Shown here: in pieces, positions 55,145 through 64,000 of the stretch
Numbering within the stretch: the first letter of the stretch is position 1
How the letters are laid out: each line of letters starts with the position of its first letter
Origin: Deuterostichococcus epilithicus
Taxonomy: Eukaryota; Chlorophyta; Trebouxiophyceae; Prasiolales; Stichococcaceae
Assembly (NCBI GenBank): GCA_033439295.1
Contig: JAVTLE010000014.1
Location: 124,001-188,000 of the forward strand
Direction: 5' to 3'
Length of the DNA: 64,000 nucleotides
Program-made: the position numbers and the translations under genes
Notes under the pieces: generated by a model
Told to the model about the DNA's origin: nothing
The model's database searches: none
What the model saw: only the letters and a program-made list of their open reading frames with translations

Positions 55145-57387
55145 TCAAGACGTATCATGCCTGAACACATAGGTAGGTGCTTCAATGGCGGCCATGACAC
55201 TGGCAGCTGGATTGAATCCCGTCACCCTAGAACAAGGATGACTGTGCTCCTTGTAGCCACTAGCTGTATGGGTAGCACGCCGCCGTGAAGTTTCGTTCAC
55301 GGGTTGTTCCTTCTGAAGCCCCCCGAATTTCGCCTCCACTTTGGCCTCGAACTCCTTCCTGTACGCCTCCAGGGTCGCCTCAATGTTGGCCTCGAACTCC
55401 TTCTTGTCCGCCTGTAGGGTCGCCACCTCCGCCCGGAGCTTGGCCACCTCCTCTGCAGTGGCTGCAGCAAAAGGAACATGGCCGTCACATCCGCCCAGGC
55501 ATACACATCCGATATCGGGTATTGAAAAGCACAGCAGTCAACCAACTGCCGCTGATAGCAAGGGCTGATGCGTGTCCTGCACGCGCAGCAGCTGCGTGGG
55601 TCTGGGCGGCTCAACAGAACCTCATGGATCAGCATCATATTGAGCGACTTGCCAGAAGCGAAGAGGGCACCTCGACTTAAGGTCATGTTGGCCTTGATCG
55701 CCTGTGCCGAGTTGAGCAGCTCCCGGATTGGTGTGGTCTTGAAGTCCACGAGCAATAGGCGGCTGTGCAGGCTAAGTGCCCGAAGGCGCGGCAGCCGGTG
55801 CAGGAAGTGGTTCTTGATGGCCGTCTCCAGCTTCTCCTTCAGGCCTGTGATGCTGGAACCAGGAGCGCCACCCAGACCTGCAAGTGGCCGGCAAGCCACT
55901 CAGAGCCATTCGCCCTTGTGAGCTGGATTATCATGCCATCTAACCACTCCAGGCACATCCCCTTGCATGACGCAACATGCACTGATGACAGCCAGGGGAA
56001 AGCCAGGTCTGATCAGATGCGCATCAGTGATAGACGGCGACAGTTTGTGGATTTTTGCGGAACGCAACTGTTTAATTGGCAGCAGTAGTCCGGAGGCATT
56101 GCCAACACAATCGCACCCTCTTCTTTGTGATGAGCAGCGGGTGCATGCTCTCATCCTCGCCAGCGAGCTGACCATGTAGCTGCGCCACCTGGCGCTCCAG
56201 CTGCATGAACTTGCCCGCCAGCGTGTCCGTCCGGTTGGAGCAGACCGCCTCCACAAGCACTCTCCACCCCTCGTCCTCGCTCTCCCCTGCCGGGACGCTC
56301 GCCGGGACGGGCCAGGCGTACTGTAAACGAGCAAAGGGAGAGCGGCGTCATGCAGGCATCTCGAGACCGATTCTACTTGGGGGCTGCAAAAGCGGCTGGC
56401 GAAGAACCAACTTGCAGCCCCCAAGCTTCCTCAATGTGTCATGTCGTTTGAGGGTGTCAGGAAGTGTAGCTCCAACGAGTCTGAATGTCCAGTTGCACCT
56501 TGAGGACGGAGTCCGTCGTGCTGAAGGCGTTCAACTGCAGGTGCTCAGCGTGCAGCCGCAGCCCCACCAGCTGGTCTGGCCGCAGCGACGGCGCGATGCT
56601 CCGCAGCCGCTCGTGCGCCATCTCCAGGTTTTCGTCCATGTCCAGCTGCACAGAGAGGCAATGACTGGTGTCGGCAGCGCGCTCAAAAGTTCCAGCGCTG
56701 CTGAGGAGGCAGCTGCGCAGATGCTCCTGGAAACCTACCTGTGGGGCACCACCAAGGCGGACGGCCAGATGCACGCCGTGCCAGGCGCACCTGCTTGCAG
56801 AAACCCGCAGCTGACTCCTCCAGTACTCCGAGCCCATCGATCTCGCCGCCGCCGCCAATGGCCTGCACACGAATTCATTATGGTGGCAGCCAATCAGCGC
56901 TGCCACACAATCAAGGGTGTCGCACCGGGTGTGGATGCATGGCGTAGCGCACGGCCGCCTTCTGGCAGCGGACAGCTCACAGCATTCCCGACTCAACTGA
57001 GGCAAACGACTTCAGAAAGGGGAAAGGCACCACCTTCAGCACATCACACCTTGGCCTCAGGGCACTCCGACTCAAGCCACACCAACTTCCGCAGGCCGAT
57101 CGCGCCGCAGCCGATCCTCTCAGTCAGCTGCTGTGCCTGGCTGAGCATCGCACGGGACCGCGCCTCGTCCGCCTTCTCCGCTTCGAGGAGCCCACGCGTC
57201 GGCTCTGTCTCGGGCTCTGCTGGGGACTGCTGCCGGCTGTCATCGTCGGCTTCAGGGCGGGGCTCCGGCGGCAGAACACGCAGCTGCTGCTGCTGCGGCT
57301 GCGGCTGCGGCTGCGGCTGCGGCTGCGGCTTCTGGCCGCCGGCCACGCTGACGGCAGCGCTGCTGCTGTGCAGATTGCTGATGGCCT
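55145..57387 (-). pseudogene. kinase-like family copy B, C-terminal exons only
   Basis: These exons match the C-terminal half of copy A (7531-10000). In order: ISNLHSSSAAVSVAGGQKPQ with a PQ-repeat linker and IGCGAIGLRKLVWLESECPE (from 57387); AIGGGGEIDGLGVLEESAAG; MDENLEMAHERLRSIAPSLR with LHAEHLQLNAFSTTDS; YAWPVPASVPAGESEDEGWR with RQVAQLHGQLAGEDESMHPL; GLKEKLETAIKNHFLHRLPR with LRALSLHSRLLLVDFKTTPI; then a heptad-rich coil, KKEFEANIEATLEAYRKEFE with KVEAKFGGLQKEQPVNE, ending at 55145. The catalytic exons seen in copy A (hinge, catalytic loop, C-lobe) are missing. They would be expected to the right, where the inverted arm now begins at about 57552. Its 5' exon appears at 59014-58688. The set could still be transcribed as a chimeric or shortened gene, so 'pseudogene' is a judgement. 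Confidence 0.55.
57295..57331 (-). repeat. (GGCTGC)n hexanucleotide coding Pro-Gln repeats
   Basis: About six units in the first exon of copy B, minus strand, code a PQPQPQ linker followed by poly-Gln. Confidence 0.85.
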
Positions 57388-57551
57388 GCACAGAAGAGCA
57401 GCAGGCATAGCATAGAGCTGGAGGGTTGTATGGTATATCAGCAAGCGGTGTAGCTGCAGCGAAGCTCGTATGCATTGTATGTCTGCAATATTGCTACGCT
57501 AGAGGTTCAGACAAAGGAAGACCTCACGTGCCAGCGTAGCAACAGACGCAC

Positions 57552-57938
57552 TAGGGGCGGGCGCAGACCACTTGGCACCAGCGGCGGCGGGGCGGCCAGC
57601 TTTCGCAGCAGTCGGCGAGCCGCTGCCAAACGGCGTGCCCGGCTCGGCGAAGGCGTCGAAGGAATCGAAGAAGCAGAAGCGGGCGCAGCAGGAGGGGGGA
57701 GGCGGCGGTGGCGGGCAGGTCGGCAGCAAACGGCGCAGCGGCATCCGCAGCGATTGACGCGACCCCACGGCCGGCAAAAAGGAGGAAGGACAGGCAGGAC
57801 AAAGCAGCGCAGGCAGGGGAAGGTGTTGCAGAGCCCAGTGGCGCGTCGATAGAGAGCGGGGTCGGAAGCGCCAAGAAGAGAACGAAAGCATCAGACTCTT
57901 CAGGTCGCGGCAGCGTCAAAAAGCCCAAGCATTCATGA
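57552..57938 (+). pseudogene. lysine-rich nucleolar-type gene, 3' end copy (left arm)
   Basis: Frames read AAVGEPLPNGVPGSAKASKE with SKKQKRAQQ, then in another frame ATPRPAKRRKDRQDKAAQAG and SAKKRTKASDSSGRGSVKKP with KHS-stop at 57938. Basic clusters look like nuclear/nucleolar localisation signals. The 5' part is missing because the palindrome arm ends here. I see no clean intron joining the two frames. The C-terminal KKPKHS is kept only in this copy. Confidence 0.5.
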
Positions 57939-58420
57939 TCCGGCCTCCAAGCTCGACTCCATGCAGTTCGGCGAACAACTTTTGGTACTGTTATATGGAC
58001 CTTAGACACATTTGCTGAACATTATGCAAATGGATACCACAAGCGTGATGGCCTACTGTGAGTCGTGGGATGGTCCTACCCCTTGCCCGAAATCAACCAA
58101 ATTGACGGTCATTTGTCTGCATGCATCGGAGATGCATATCGGAGAATGCACATCGGCGAACACGAACAGCACATGCGCAGCCGCCACAAGCATAAATTGG
58201 AACAGTTATCGCAACTCAGTATCTCACTTCATTTGCGCATTCCCCACAGTGAGCAAACTGATGCTGAGCTTGGCAGTTTCGAACACGATGTGTCTGGAGC
58301 CGCTTGTGCACACCATCGCAAGCAAGGAGCATACATCTGTCACGGCAGTTTAGCATGCCGGACAGCCTGAGGCGCATCATCCCAGCGGACGATCGTTTGT
58401 GACAGCAGTGTTGCCTCAGC

Positions 58421-58673
58421 ATGCAGAAGTTGCAGCGCAGCCAGCTGCCAATTCCCCAGCTGCGTACTCACCTGCAGTTTCCTCGGAGGCGTGCTGTCAG
58501 CCATGTCAAGCACAGCGCGGCGCCGTCGCGGTGCAGCGCGGCGCCAGATTTCATCCAGGAGGCAGCGCAGCGGTGGCAAAAGCAGTCAGCGCCAACCCAC
58601 GGCCCCTTCACCGCCTCCAACGGCAGTCGGGTCTTCGTAAAAGCCTCGCGAAGTGATGTTTTCGCGGAGCAGG
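58421..58673 (+). pseudogene. truncated exon 1 copy of kinase-like gene (left arm)
   Basis: Reads MQKLQRSQLPIPQLRTHLQF through NGSRVFVKASRSDVFAEQE, then loses homology at 58673. It is the inverted duplicate of exon 1 at 59014 and is cut before the N-lobe ends. Confidence 0.8.
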
Positions 58674-58687
58674 AGAAAATGGTGCAC

Positions 58688-59014
58688 CTCGAACCTGGCG
58701 AGCAGCGTTGGTACGCGGTGCGCTGCCGTCGTCTGCGCTGCCCGAGTCATCATCAGCTCATCCTGCTCCGCGAAAACATCACTTTGTGAGGCTTTTACGA
58801 AGACCCGACTGCCGTTGGAGGCGGTGAAGGGGCCGTGGGTTGGCGCTGACTGCTTTTGCCACCGCTGCGCTGCCTCCTGGATGAAATCTGGCGCCGCGCT
58901 GCACCGCGACGGCGCCGCGCTGTGCTTGACGTGGCTGACCGCACGCCTCCGAGGAAACTGCAGGTGAGTACGCAGCTGGGGAATTGGCAGCTGGCTGGGC
59001 TGCAACTTCTGCAT
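58688..59014 (-). pseudogene. kinase-like family copy B, exon 1
   Basis: 109 codons, phase 0: MQKLQPSQLPIPQLRTHLQF, AAPDFIQEAAQRWQKQSAPT, SNGSRVFVKASQSDVFAEQD, ELMMTRAAQTTAAHRVPTLL, ARFE, then a GTGCAC donor. It aligns with copy A exon 1 (12044-11745): AKAQWQKGG, KQLYVKAS, EQEQQML, AAHRVPRIFGSFE. About ten bases after the donor the sequence runs into the left arm, so the normal second exon does not follow. It could act as a 5' exon spliced to the C-terminal exons below 57387, but the catalytic part is absent. Confidence 0.65.
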
Positions 59015-59875
59015 GCTGAGGCAACACTGCTGTCACAAACGATCGTCCTCTGGGATGATGCGCCTCAGGCTGTCCGGCATGCTAAACTGCCGTGACAGTG
59101 TATGCTCCTTGCTTGCGATGGTGTGCACAAGCGGCTCCAGACACATCGTGTTCGAAACTGCCAAGCTCAGCATCAGTTTGCTCACTGTGGGGAATGCGCA
59201 AATGAAGTGAGATACTGAGTTGCGATAACTGTTCCAATTTATGCTTGTGGCGGCTGCGCATGTGCTGTTCGTGTTCGCCGATGTGCATTCTCCGATATGC
59301 ATCTCCGATGCATGCAGACAAATGACCGTCAATTTGGTTGATTTCGGGCAAGGGGTAGGACCATCCCACGACTCACAGTAGGCCATCACGCTTGTGGTAT
59401 CCATTTGCATAATGTTCAGCAAATGTGTCTAAGGTCCATATAACAGTACCAAAAGTTGTTCACCGAACTGCATGGAGTCGAGCTTGGAGGCCGGATCATG
59501 AATGCTTGGGCTGCCGCGACCTGAAGAGTCTGATGCTTTCGTTCTCTTCTTGGCACTTCCGACCCCGCTCTCTATCGACGCGCCACTGGGCTCTGCAACA
59601 CCTTCCCCTGCCTGCGCTGCTTTGTCCTGCCTGTCCTTCCTCCTTTTTGCCGGCCGTGGGGTCGCATCAATCGCTGCGGATGCCGCTGCGCCGTTTGCTG
59701 CCGACCTGCCCGCCACTGCCGCGCTGCCTCCCCCCTCTGCTGCGCCCGCTTCTGCTTCTTCGATTCCTTCGACGCCTTCGCCGAGCCGGGCACGCCGTTT
59801 GGCAGCGGCTCGCCGACCGCTGCGGAGTCTGGCCGCCCCGCCGCCGCTGAAGCCAGGTGGTCTGCGCCCGCCCCA
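58763..59875 (-). repeat. palindrome, right arm
   Basis: This is the partner of the left arm, separated from it by about 90 unique bases (58674-58762) that code the end of exon 1. Outside about 59875 the nucleolar-type gene continues without a partner, so the right arm looks like the original orientation. Confidence 0.92.
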
Positions 59876-60489
59876 TCGTCCGCCGCAGCGTCCTTTCGCC
59901 GCTTCCGCTTCTTCCCGCCCTCGGCCGCCGTCGTCGCCGCGTCTGGCTGCCGCTCCATTGCCGACGGCTGCGCCACCGCCGCCGCGTCTGGCTGCCGCTC
60001 CATTGCCGACGGCTGCGCCACCGCCGCTGCCGTGGCCGCCTCCGCCGCCGCCCTGGCCGCCTACTCATGCTTGCGCTTCTTCTTGCTTTTACCGCCCGCT
60101 GCAGCATCAGCCGCGCCGCCTGCGTCCTGTTTGGGCGGCGCGGCTGCTGCTGCGGGCGATACGGCGGCTTCCGCGGTCCCCGGCTGCGCAATCGTGTGGC
60201 CGCCATGCGGTGTCTCGGCTGCCGCTCCCAGCCAGCACTGCTGGAGGCTCAGCCGTAGCCCAGGCCTCCAGCCTCCGCTTGTTCATCCTCGTCCCCGCCT
60301 GCGCGAGTGTGTTGGGCGCGGCGGACGCTATGCGTGCTGGCCCATCTGCTGCTGCGGCAGGCGCTGGCGCCTGGAGCTGCTGTGCTGGCGTGGCAGCGGC
60401 CACATATGGCACCGCAAGAGCAGCCACCTCCAGTGCGGTGGCGCATGCAGCCAGGTTGGCTGCAATGTCCGGGGTCAGGTCGGGCTGCT
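59429..60489 (-). pseudogene. lysine/alanine-rich nucleolar-type gene, longer copy
   Basis: From an acceptor at 60489 it reads QPDLTPDIAANLAACATALE, VAALAVPYVAAATPAQQLQA and RMNKRRLEAWA. A second frame gives AAVSPAAAAAPPKQDAGGAA with KSKKKRKHE, then QPSAMERQPDAAAVAQPSAM (a repeat), KKRKRRKDAAADDGAGADHL, VGEPLPNGVPGSAKASKESK. The end is SAKKRTKASDSSGRGS, after which a 10-base difference from the left arm replaces KKPKHS by an unrelated tail ending at 59429. Several frame changes lack clear introns. The product would be basic and nuclear; I do not recognise the family. It may be a damaged or mis-assembled gene. Confidence 0.45.
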
Positions 60490-61196
60490 GCAGGTGTGAA
60501 GAGGAAAGCTTCTCAAGTTCATGCCAAGCTCATGATGTTTATTGATGGCACGTCCGGCAGAGGCTGCCGGCAGCTGGAGATGCTATGCCTGGTGCGAGTG
60601 AGTGAATGCGATTTCGAGCAGCAGGCTGATAGCCGGGACTTGCGTGCATATTTCCAAGCACGCAGCACGGCCTGTCGAGCCTTCGTTCTCAAGTCAGGCA
60701 GTGCATGCCCCAAGCACCTTTTCTAGCAGGTCGCTGATGGATGCTGCAGCCGTGGCATCGTGGCAAGGCTTGCTGCTGAGAAGCTTTGGCCTGCAGAGCC
60801 GAGGCCGCATCATGCTGCAGAACTAAATGCCACCAGCGCGATGAAAATCGACGGCTCAGCAATAATATGTTGATTAATCGCCACAGCAGAATTGACACAG
60901 AATCCACCTAGACCAGCACCCCACAGCAGTCTGAAGCTGTTGTTGCGATCCAAACGCCACTGCACCATGCGACACACCTCCTGCTGTTGCAATCTGCATG
61001 CTGCTGAGAATCACTTGAAGCGGGGACGCTCATTCTGGTCCCTCTGCCGAGGGGCGCAATGCACGCTTTCAAACACCGGCAGTAGTTGGTAACCAGAGCA
61101 CCCTGGCCCCGCCTCCGTTGGCTTGATCCGAAGGCGTGTGTTATCCGGTCTTTCTCGCTTGCTTGCAGCAGAAGGAGGCATCCAGCCCATCAGCCG
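60490..61196. other. intergenic / unresolved 5' exons
   Basis: Upstream exons of the nucleolar-type gene (-) probably lie here but could not be read. It should also hold the promoter of the kinase-like gene at 61197. Nothing firm. Confidence 0.35.
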
Positions 61197-62448
61197 ATGT
61201 TGTCCTCTCGGCAGCTGTTGCAGCTCGCGCTTGCGGACTCTGTAACTCTCCCACGTACAGGCTGCAGCAAGACCCAGCGATATTGTTGCCCCCGTGCAGT
61301 GCTGGCTTGGAACACGTTTCAGGCCGAGGTCCAGCAGATACTGGACACCTACCCATTCAAGGCAGCACAGCACAGGGAACCTCAGCTCGACGATCTCTCG
61401 CTGACATCGGAGGCAGATGCCTCTCTTGAATACCACGCGGCGGTTACGAAGCGGCAGAACGCCGTGCTAAAACTCGAGCACCCGCAGTGGCTGTGGATGC
61501 CGCAAGCCAACTGTCGGGCGGTGAATGGATATATCGACAGCACTCCGGACGTGGCGTGAGTGCACACGGTACACCTTTCACAGCTGAGCATTTCTTCGTC
61601 ACCAAGCGATCCGCCTCAGCTATATTGCCATCGCTGCAGGCTGGTGAGGGAGCCAATCTCTGAAGCCAACGACAGCAGTGGCATGCTTGGCGCGGCGTTC
61701 TGCGAGATTGAAAGCCCGTCGGTGCTGCCGCCAGGGTCGAATGTGCCGGCCCTGTACAGCAACGAGAATGCAGCGATGATGGCTGCAACCATGCGTGCAT
61801 GATTTGAGCGTGATCGGAGTGTGTCGCCCTTTCCTTACAATTTGAGCACGGTCTGCAGGCACGGAAGGTCGTTTCACAAGTCACAGGTCGTATCACGCGG
61901 CAGGGGTGCCGATGGGCATTCGTGAGCACCGTGCACGACACCTGGTTTGTCAAAGTTGTGCAGGTGAGTGCGGCTCCTTGCCACGACAGCACAACTTCAT
62001 CCGGTTCCCAAGTCGACTGCTGTCCATGCTATGTGCGAACTGGAAGGTCTGCACGTTCGTTTGTCTCATGACGCAGGACGTCGAGACGAAGGCGCTGGAC
62101 CTCTTTTTTCCGCACCGCTGCCATACGATGCGACATCACCGTCCGTCAATGAAGCCATCTTTGCAGTGACGGTGTGTGTTGTACATCAGGCAGCCGGAAT
62201 CCTCATTGTGGCAAAGTTGCTATTTGAACCCGAGTAAGAACACTGCATCACGGCCGTTTCGGATATATCATGGGCGCTAGTTGAGTTGGTGCACTTGCTC
62301 TCTCAGACCCAGGCGCTGCAGCACGAGGATGATGCCGGCTTCCCGCTGGGGCCGCGCAACGTCCTCAACTTCTCCTGGCCTGTCCTAAATCCGGCGGGTG
62401 GCGGCGACGGCAAGAACCGCTACAACCTGCGGAGCAGATCGAGCGGCA

Positions 62449-62483
<35 letters not shown>

Positions 62484-63659
62484 AACAGCTCCGACAGCAT
62501 GCATTGCGGCGGCGCCAGCGCCGCCTTCCGCAACTACCCGCTGTACTCCGCTGCGGAGCTCAGCCTTGGTGCGCACTACTCCTCTGCAGTTATCGGTGGA
62601 GCCCGTGCCAGTATGTGCGTCAACTGAACAGGGGAGGCATGCATTCATTCAAGCTGCATCAAGGACCGGTCAGACCACTGTGGTGAGGTGTGCAGGCCCC
62701 GTGCTGGGAAGGGGCAGCAGCGGCGTAGTGCACCAGGGCCGCTTTGCAGACACCGACGCGGCCATCAAGCTCGTCATCTCGGACCGGGCCGGTGCGGCTG
62801 AGGCATTGGCGTCGCTCCAGCTCGAGATCACCGTCTACATGGCGCTTCAGCCGCTGCAGGGTGTGTCTCGTCACTGAGCTCAGACCCTGCGTAAAGAAGC
62901 CCATGCTGACAAGCCTCTGAAGTCATGCACCGTGTCCCTCAGTGAGTCATGCGCTGCGCCCATCACACAGCTTGAGGGGTGCCCATGGTAAGCTTGTGAC
63001 GCAGGCCTCTGCGGGACTGGTGTGCAGGGGTAGCGGTGCCGCGGCTGCTCGGCATTGGCAGGGCAACGGACGCACTGGGGCCGCCATGCGGCTTCATCGC
63101 ACTGGAACGGTGCGTCCCGTCAAAGTCCAGTGTTGCAAGCTGCGCTTGCCAGTGGTATTCAGCGCCGACTTTGCATCTTCAGAGTCTGTACAGGTGCCAT
63201 GAGACAGCATGTGAAACCGTGCAGACTGCATGGCATCCCGCTGTCTCGGGTAGACGAGCCGGCGGCCGCAGACGGCAAGGCGGCGCAGGAGGCATTGCAG
63301 GAAATCCACAGTCTGGGCGTGTGCCATGGCGACCTGGCGCCATGGCACGTTCTGCTGTCCCGGACTGCCGAGGGCGCCGCTGTCGTCAAGCTGCTGGACT
63401 TTGGCCACAGCACCCTGGGCGCCCCGGCCGAGCAGCTACACTCTGAGCAGCGGCAGCTAGCGGCGATGTTCGCACAGAAGGTGAGTGACTTGGTTCTGAC
63501 GGCAGCCAGCAAGCGAACTTGATTGTGCCGCTACAGTTGTGCCGCTACCTGTAGCAGGTCTCGAACGCAAGGCTGTCCTGCGCAGGGCGTCGTCCTGGGC
63601 CCGCCGCCGCCGCCGCCGCGGCAGAAATCGCCGCGGCCGACACCCCGGGAGTGATGTGA
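61197..63659 (+). CDS. divergent kinase-like protein with unknown N-terminal domain
   Basis: N-terminal exons: MLSSRQLLQLALADSVTLPR, WNTFQAEVQQILDTYPFKAA, LTSEADASLEYHAAVTKRQN, WLWMPQANCRAVNGYIDSTP; then REPISEANDSSGMLGAAFCE, and TGRITRQGCRWAFVSTVHDT with WFVKVVQ. A Gly-rich linker exon (about 62310-62570) follows. The kinase-like part reads GPVLGRGSSGVVHQGRFADT (G-loop) with DAAIKLV (Lys); VPRLLGIGRATDALGPPCGF; IHSLGVCHGDLAPWHVLLSR (HGD catalytic loop) and VVKLLDFGHSTLG (DFG). After AMFAQK a final short exon ends AAADTPGVM, stop 63657-63659. All core catalytic residues seem present, with HGD in place of HRD as in atypical kinases. Around 62075-62235 two frames are open on either side of a T-run, so the gene may carry a frameshift or an unseen intron. 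It does not share the C-terminal exons of copies A and B. Confidence 0.6.
62451..62483 (+). repeat. (GGC)n microsatellite coding poly-Gly
   Basis: About eleven GGC units in the linker exon of the kinase-like gene. Confidence 0.9.
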
Positions 63660-64000
63660 CAGAGGAAGGATGCGAGCTGGCTTCTGCTAGCATATGCCGC
63701 GGCAGACGCTGCTTATCATGGCATTCAAAGCAATGCAGCTGGCGATGCTCTGCGCTGCATCTGACAGGACTTCTGGCTGCAAACACCCTGCGGCATAAAG
63801 TTCTTGTATGTGTTGTGTTTGCTGTTATGACAAAAGACTGTGATGAGCCCTACACGACCCAACACATGAAAGCCCGCCGCAGAGCCCAGCAGTGGCAGCT
63901 GTGTGCAGGAATGCTGTTGTTTGGTCTGATTTGACAAATTGTACTATGCATGCCTCTCCAGAAGCTGTGCCCCGCCCCTGCTGTATGCTGCGCTGCAGCT
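63660..64000. other. 3' flank to window end
   Basis: UTR-like sequence with no recognised exon. Confidence 0.4.

Larger units (their letters stand above)
57552..58673 (+). repeat. palindrome, left arm
   Basis: This is an inverted copy of 58763-59875. By eye the inner 280 bases differ at only a few sites (about 98% identical). The outer end near 57560-57620 is more diverged, and there are small indels, including 10 bases present here and absent from the right arm. Left of about 57552 the homology stops abruptly. Confidence 0.92.

Noticed and set aside
56205-57410. 401-codon plus-strand ORF
   Set aside because: It is the longest ORF in the window but antisense to the copy B exons that match copy A. 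Its Cys/Gly repeat is the reverse of the PQ repeat.
58012-58353. 113-codon ORF present in both palindrome arms
   Set aside because: Duplication in both arms follows from the palindrome and is not evidence of selection. No motif; probably intergenic sequence before exon 1.

Overview
The window looks like nuclear DNA of a green alga, probably a GC-rich, intron-dense trebouxiophyte-like chlorophyte. The evidence is strong GC bias, many short-to-medium introns with TGCAG/GCAG acceptors, and plant-type plastid genes (ferredoxin-sulfite reductase, ferredoxin-dependent bilin reductase, acetylornithine aminotransferase) beside standard eukaryotic genes (SMG1, SmD2, RMD1/DUF155, IMPACT). TTTAGGG-type motifs in introns also fit. 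Species cannot be fixed from sequence reading alone. I saw no transposase, reverse transcriptase, capsid, CRISPR array or rRNA, and recognised no tRNA.

Layout: 1-7085 (+) is the C-terminal part of the nonsense-mediated-decay kinase SMG1, ending in a FATC domain. 7531-12044 (-) is a multi-exon kinase-like gene of a family with further members or pieces near the right end. 13264-18807 (+) is an inositol/sugar transporter with a cysteine-rich loop. 19483-21658 (-) is a serine racemase-type PLP enzyme. 21999-23314 (+) is a two-module YccF membrane protein. 23690-27478 (-) is a ferredoxin-dependent bilin reductase. 28621-33949 (+) is an RMD1/DUF155 protein. 35174-39262 (-) is a class-III aminotransferase. 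39787-40787 (-) is SmD2, solved to the base. 41846-45554 (+) is acetylornithine aminotransferase. 46339-47275 (+) is a 69-residue KGG-motif stress-type protein. 47482-48715 (-) is an IMPACT/YigZ protein. 49064-54688 (+) is ferredoxin-sulfite reductase with a ribbon-helix-helix-like tail.

The right end (55-60.5 kb) is rearranged. A near-perfect palindrome with arms of about 1.1 kb (57552-58673 and 58763-59875) lies between the first exon and the C-terminal exons of a second kinase-like paralogue; the exons for its catalytic half are absent. Each arm also carries the 3' end of a lysine-rich nucleolar-type gene. A divergent kinase-like gene follows at 61197-63659 (+).

The most unusual general pattern is that introns of three neighbouring genes carry diverged partial copies ('echoes') of the adjacent exon edge, including the splice junction; I count seven. 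Several introns also carry telomere-repeat-like CCCTAAA/CCCTGAA motifs close to the 3' splice site, where they could act as branch point or pyrimidine tract. Exon boundaries are my own reading by frame, homology and splice consensus, without alignment tools; only SmD2, the KGG gene and a few exons are exact.
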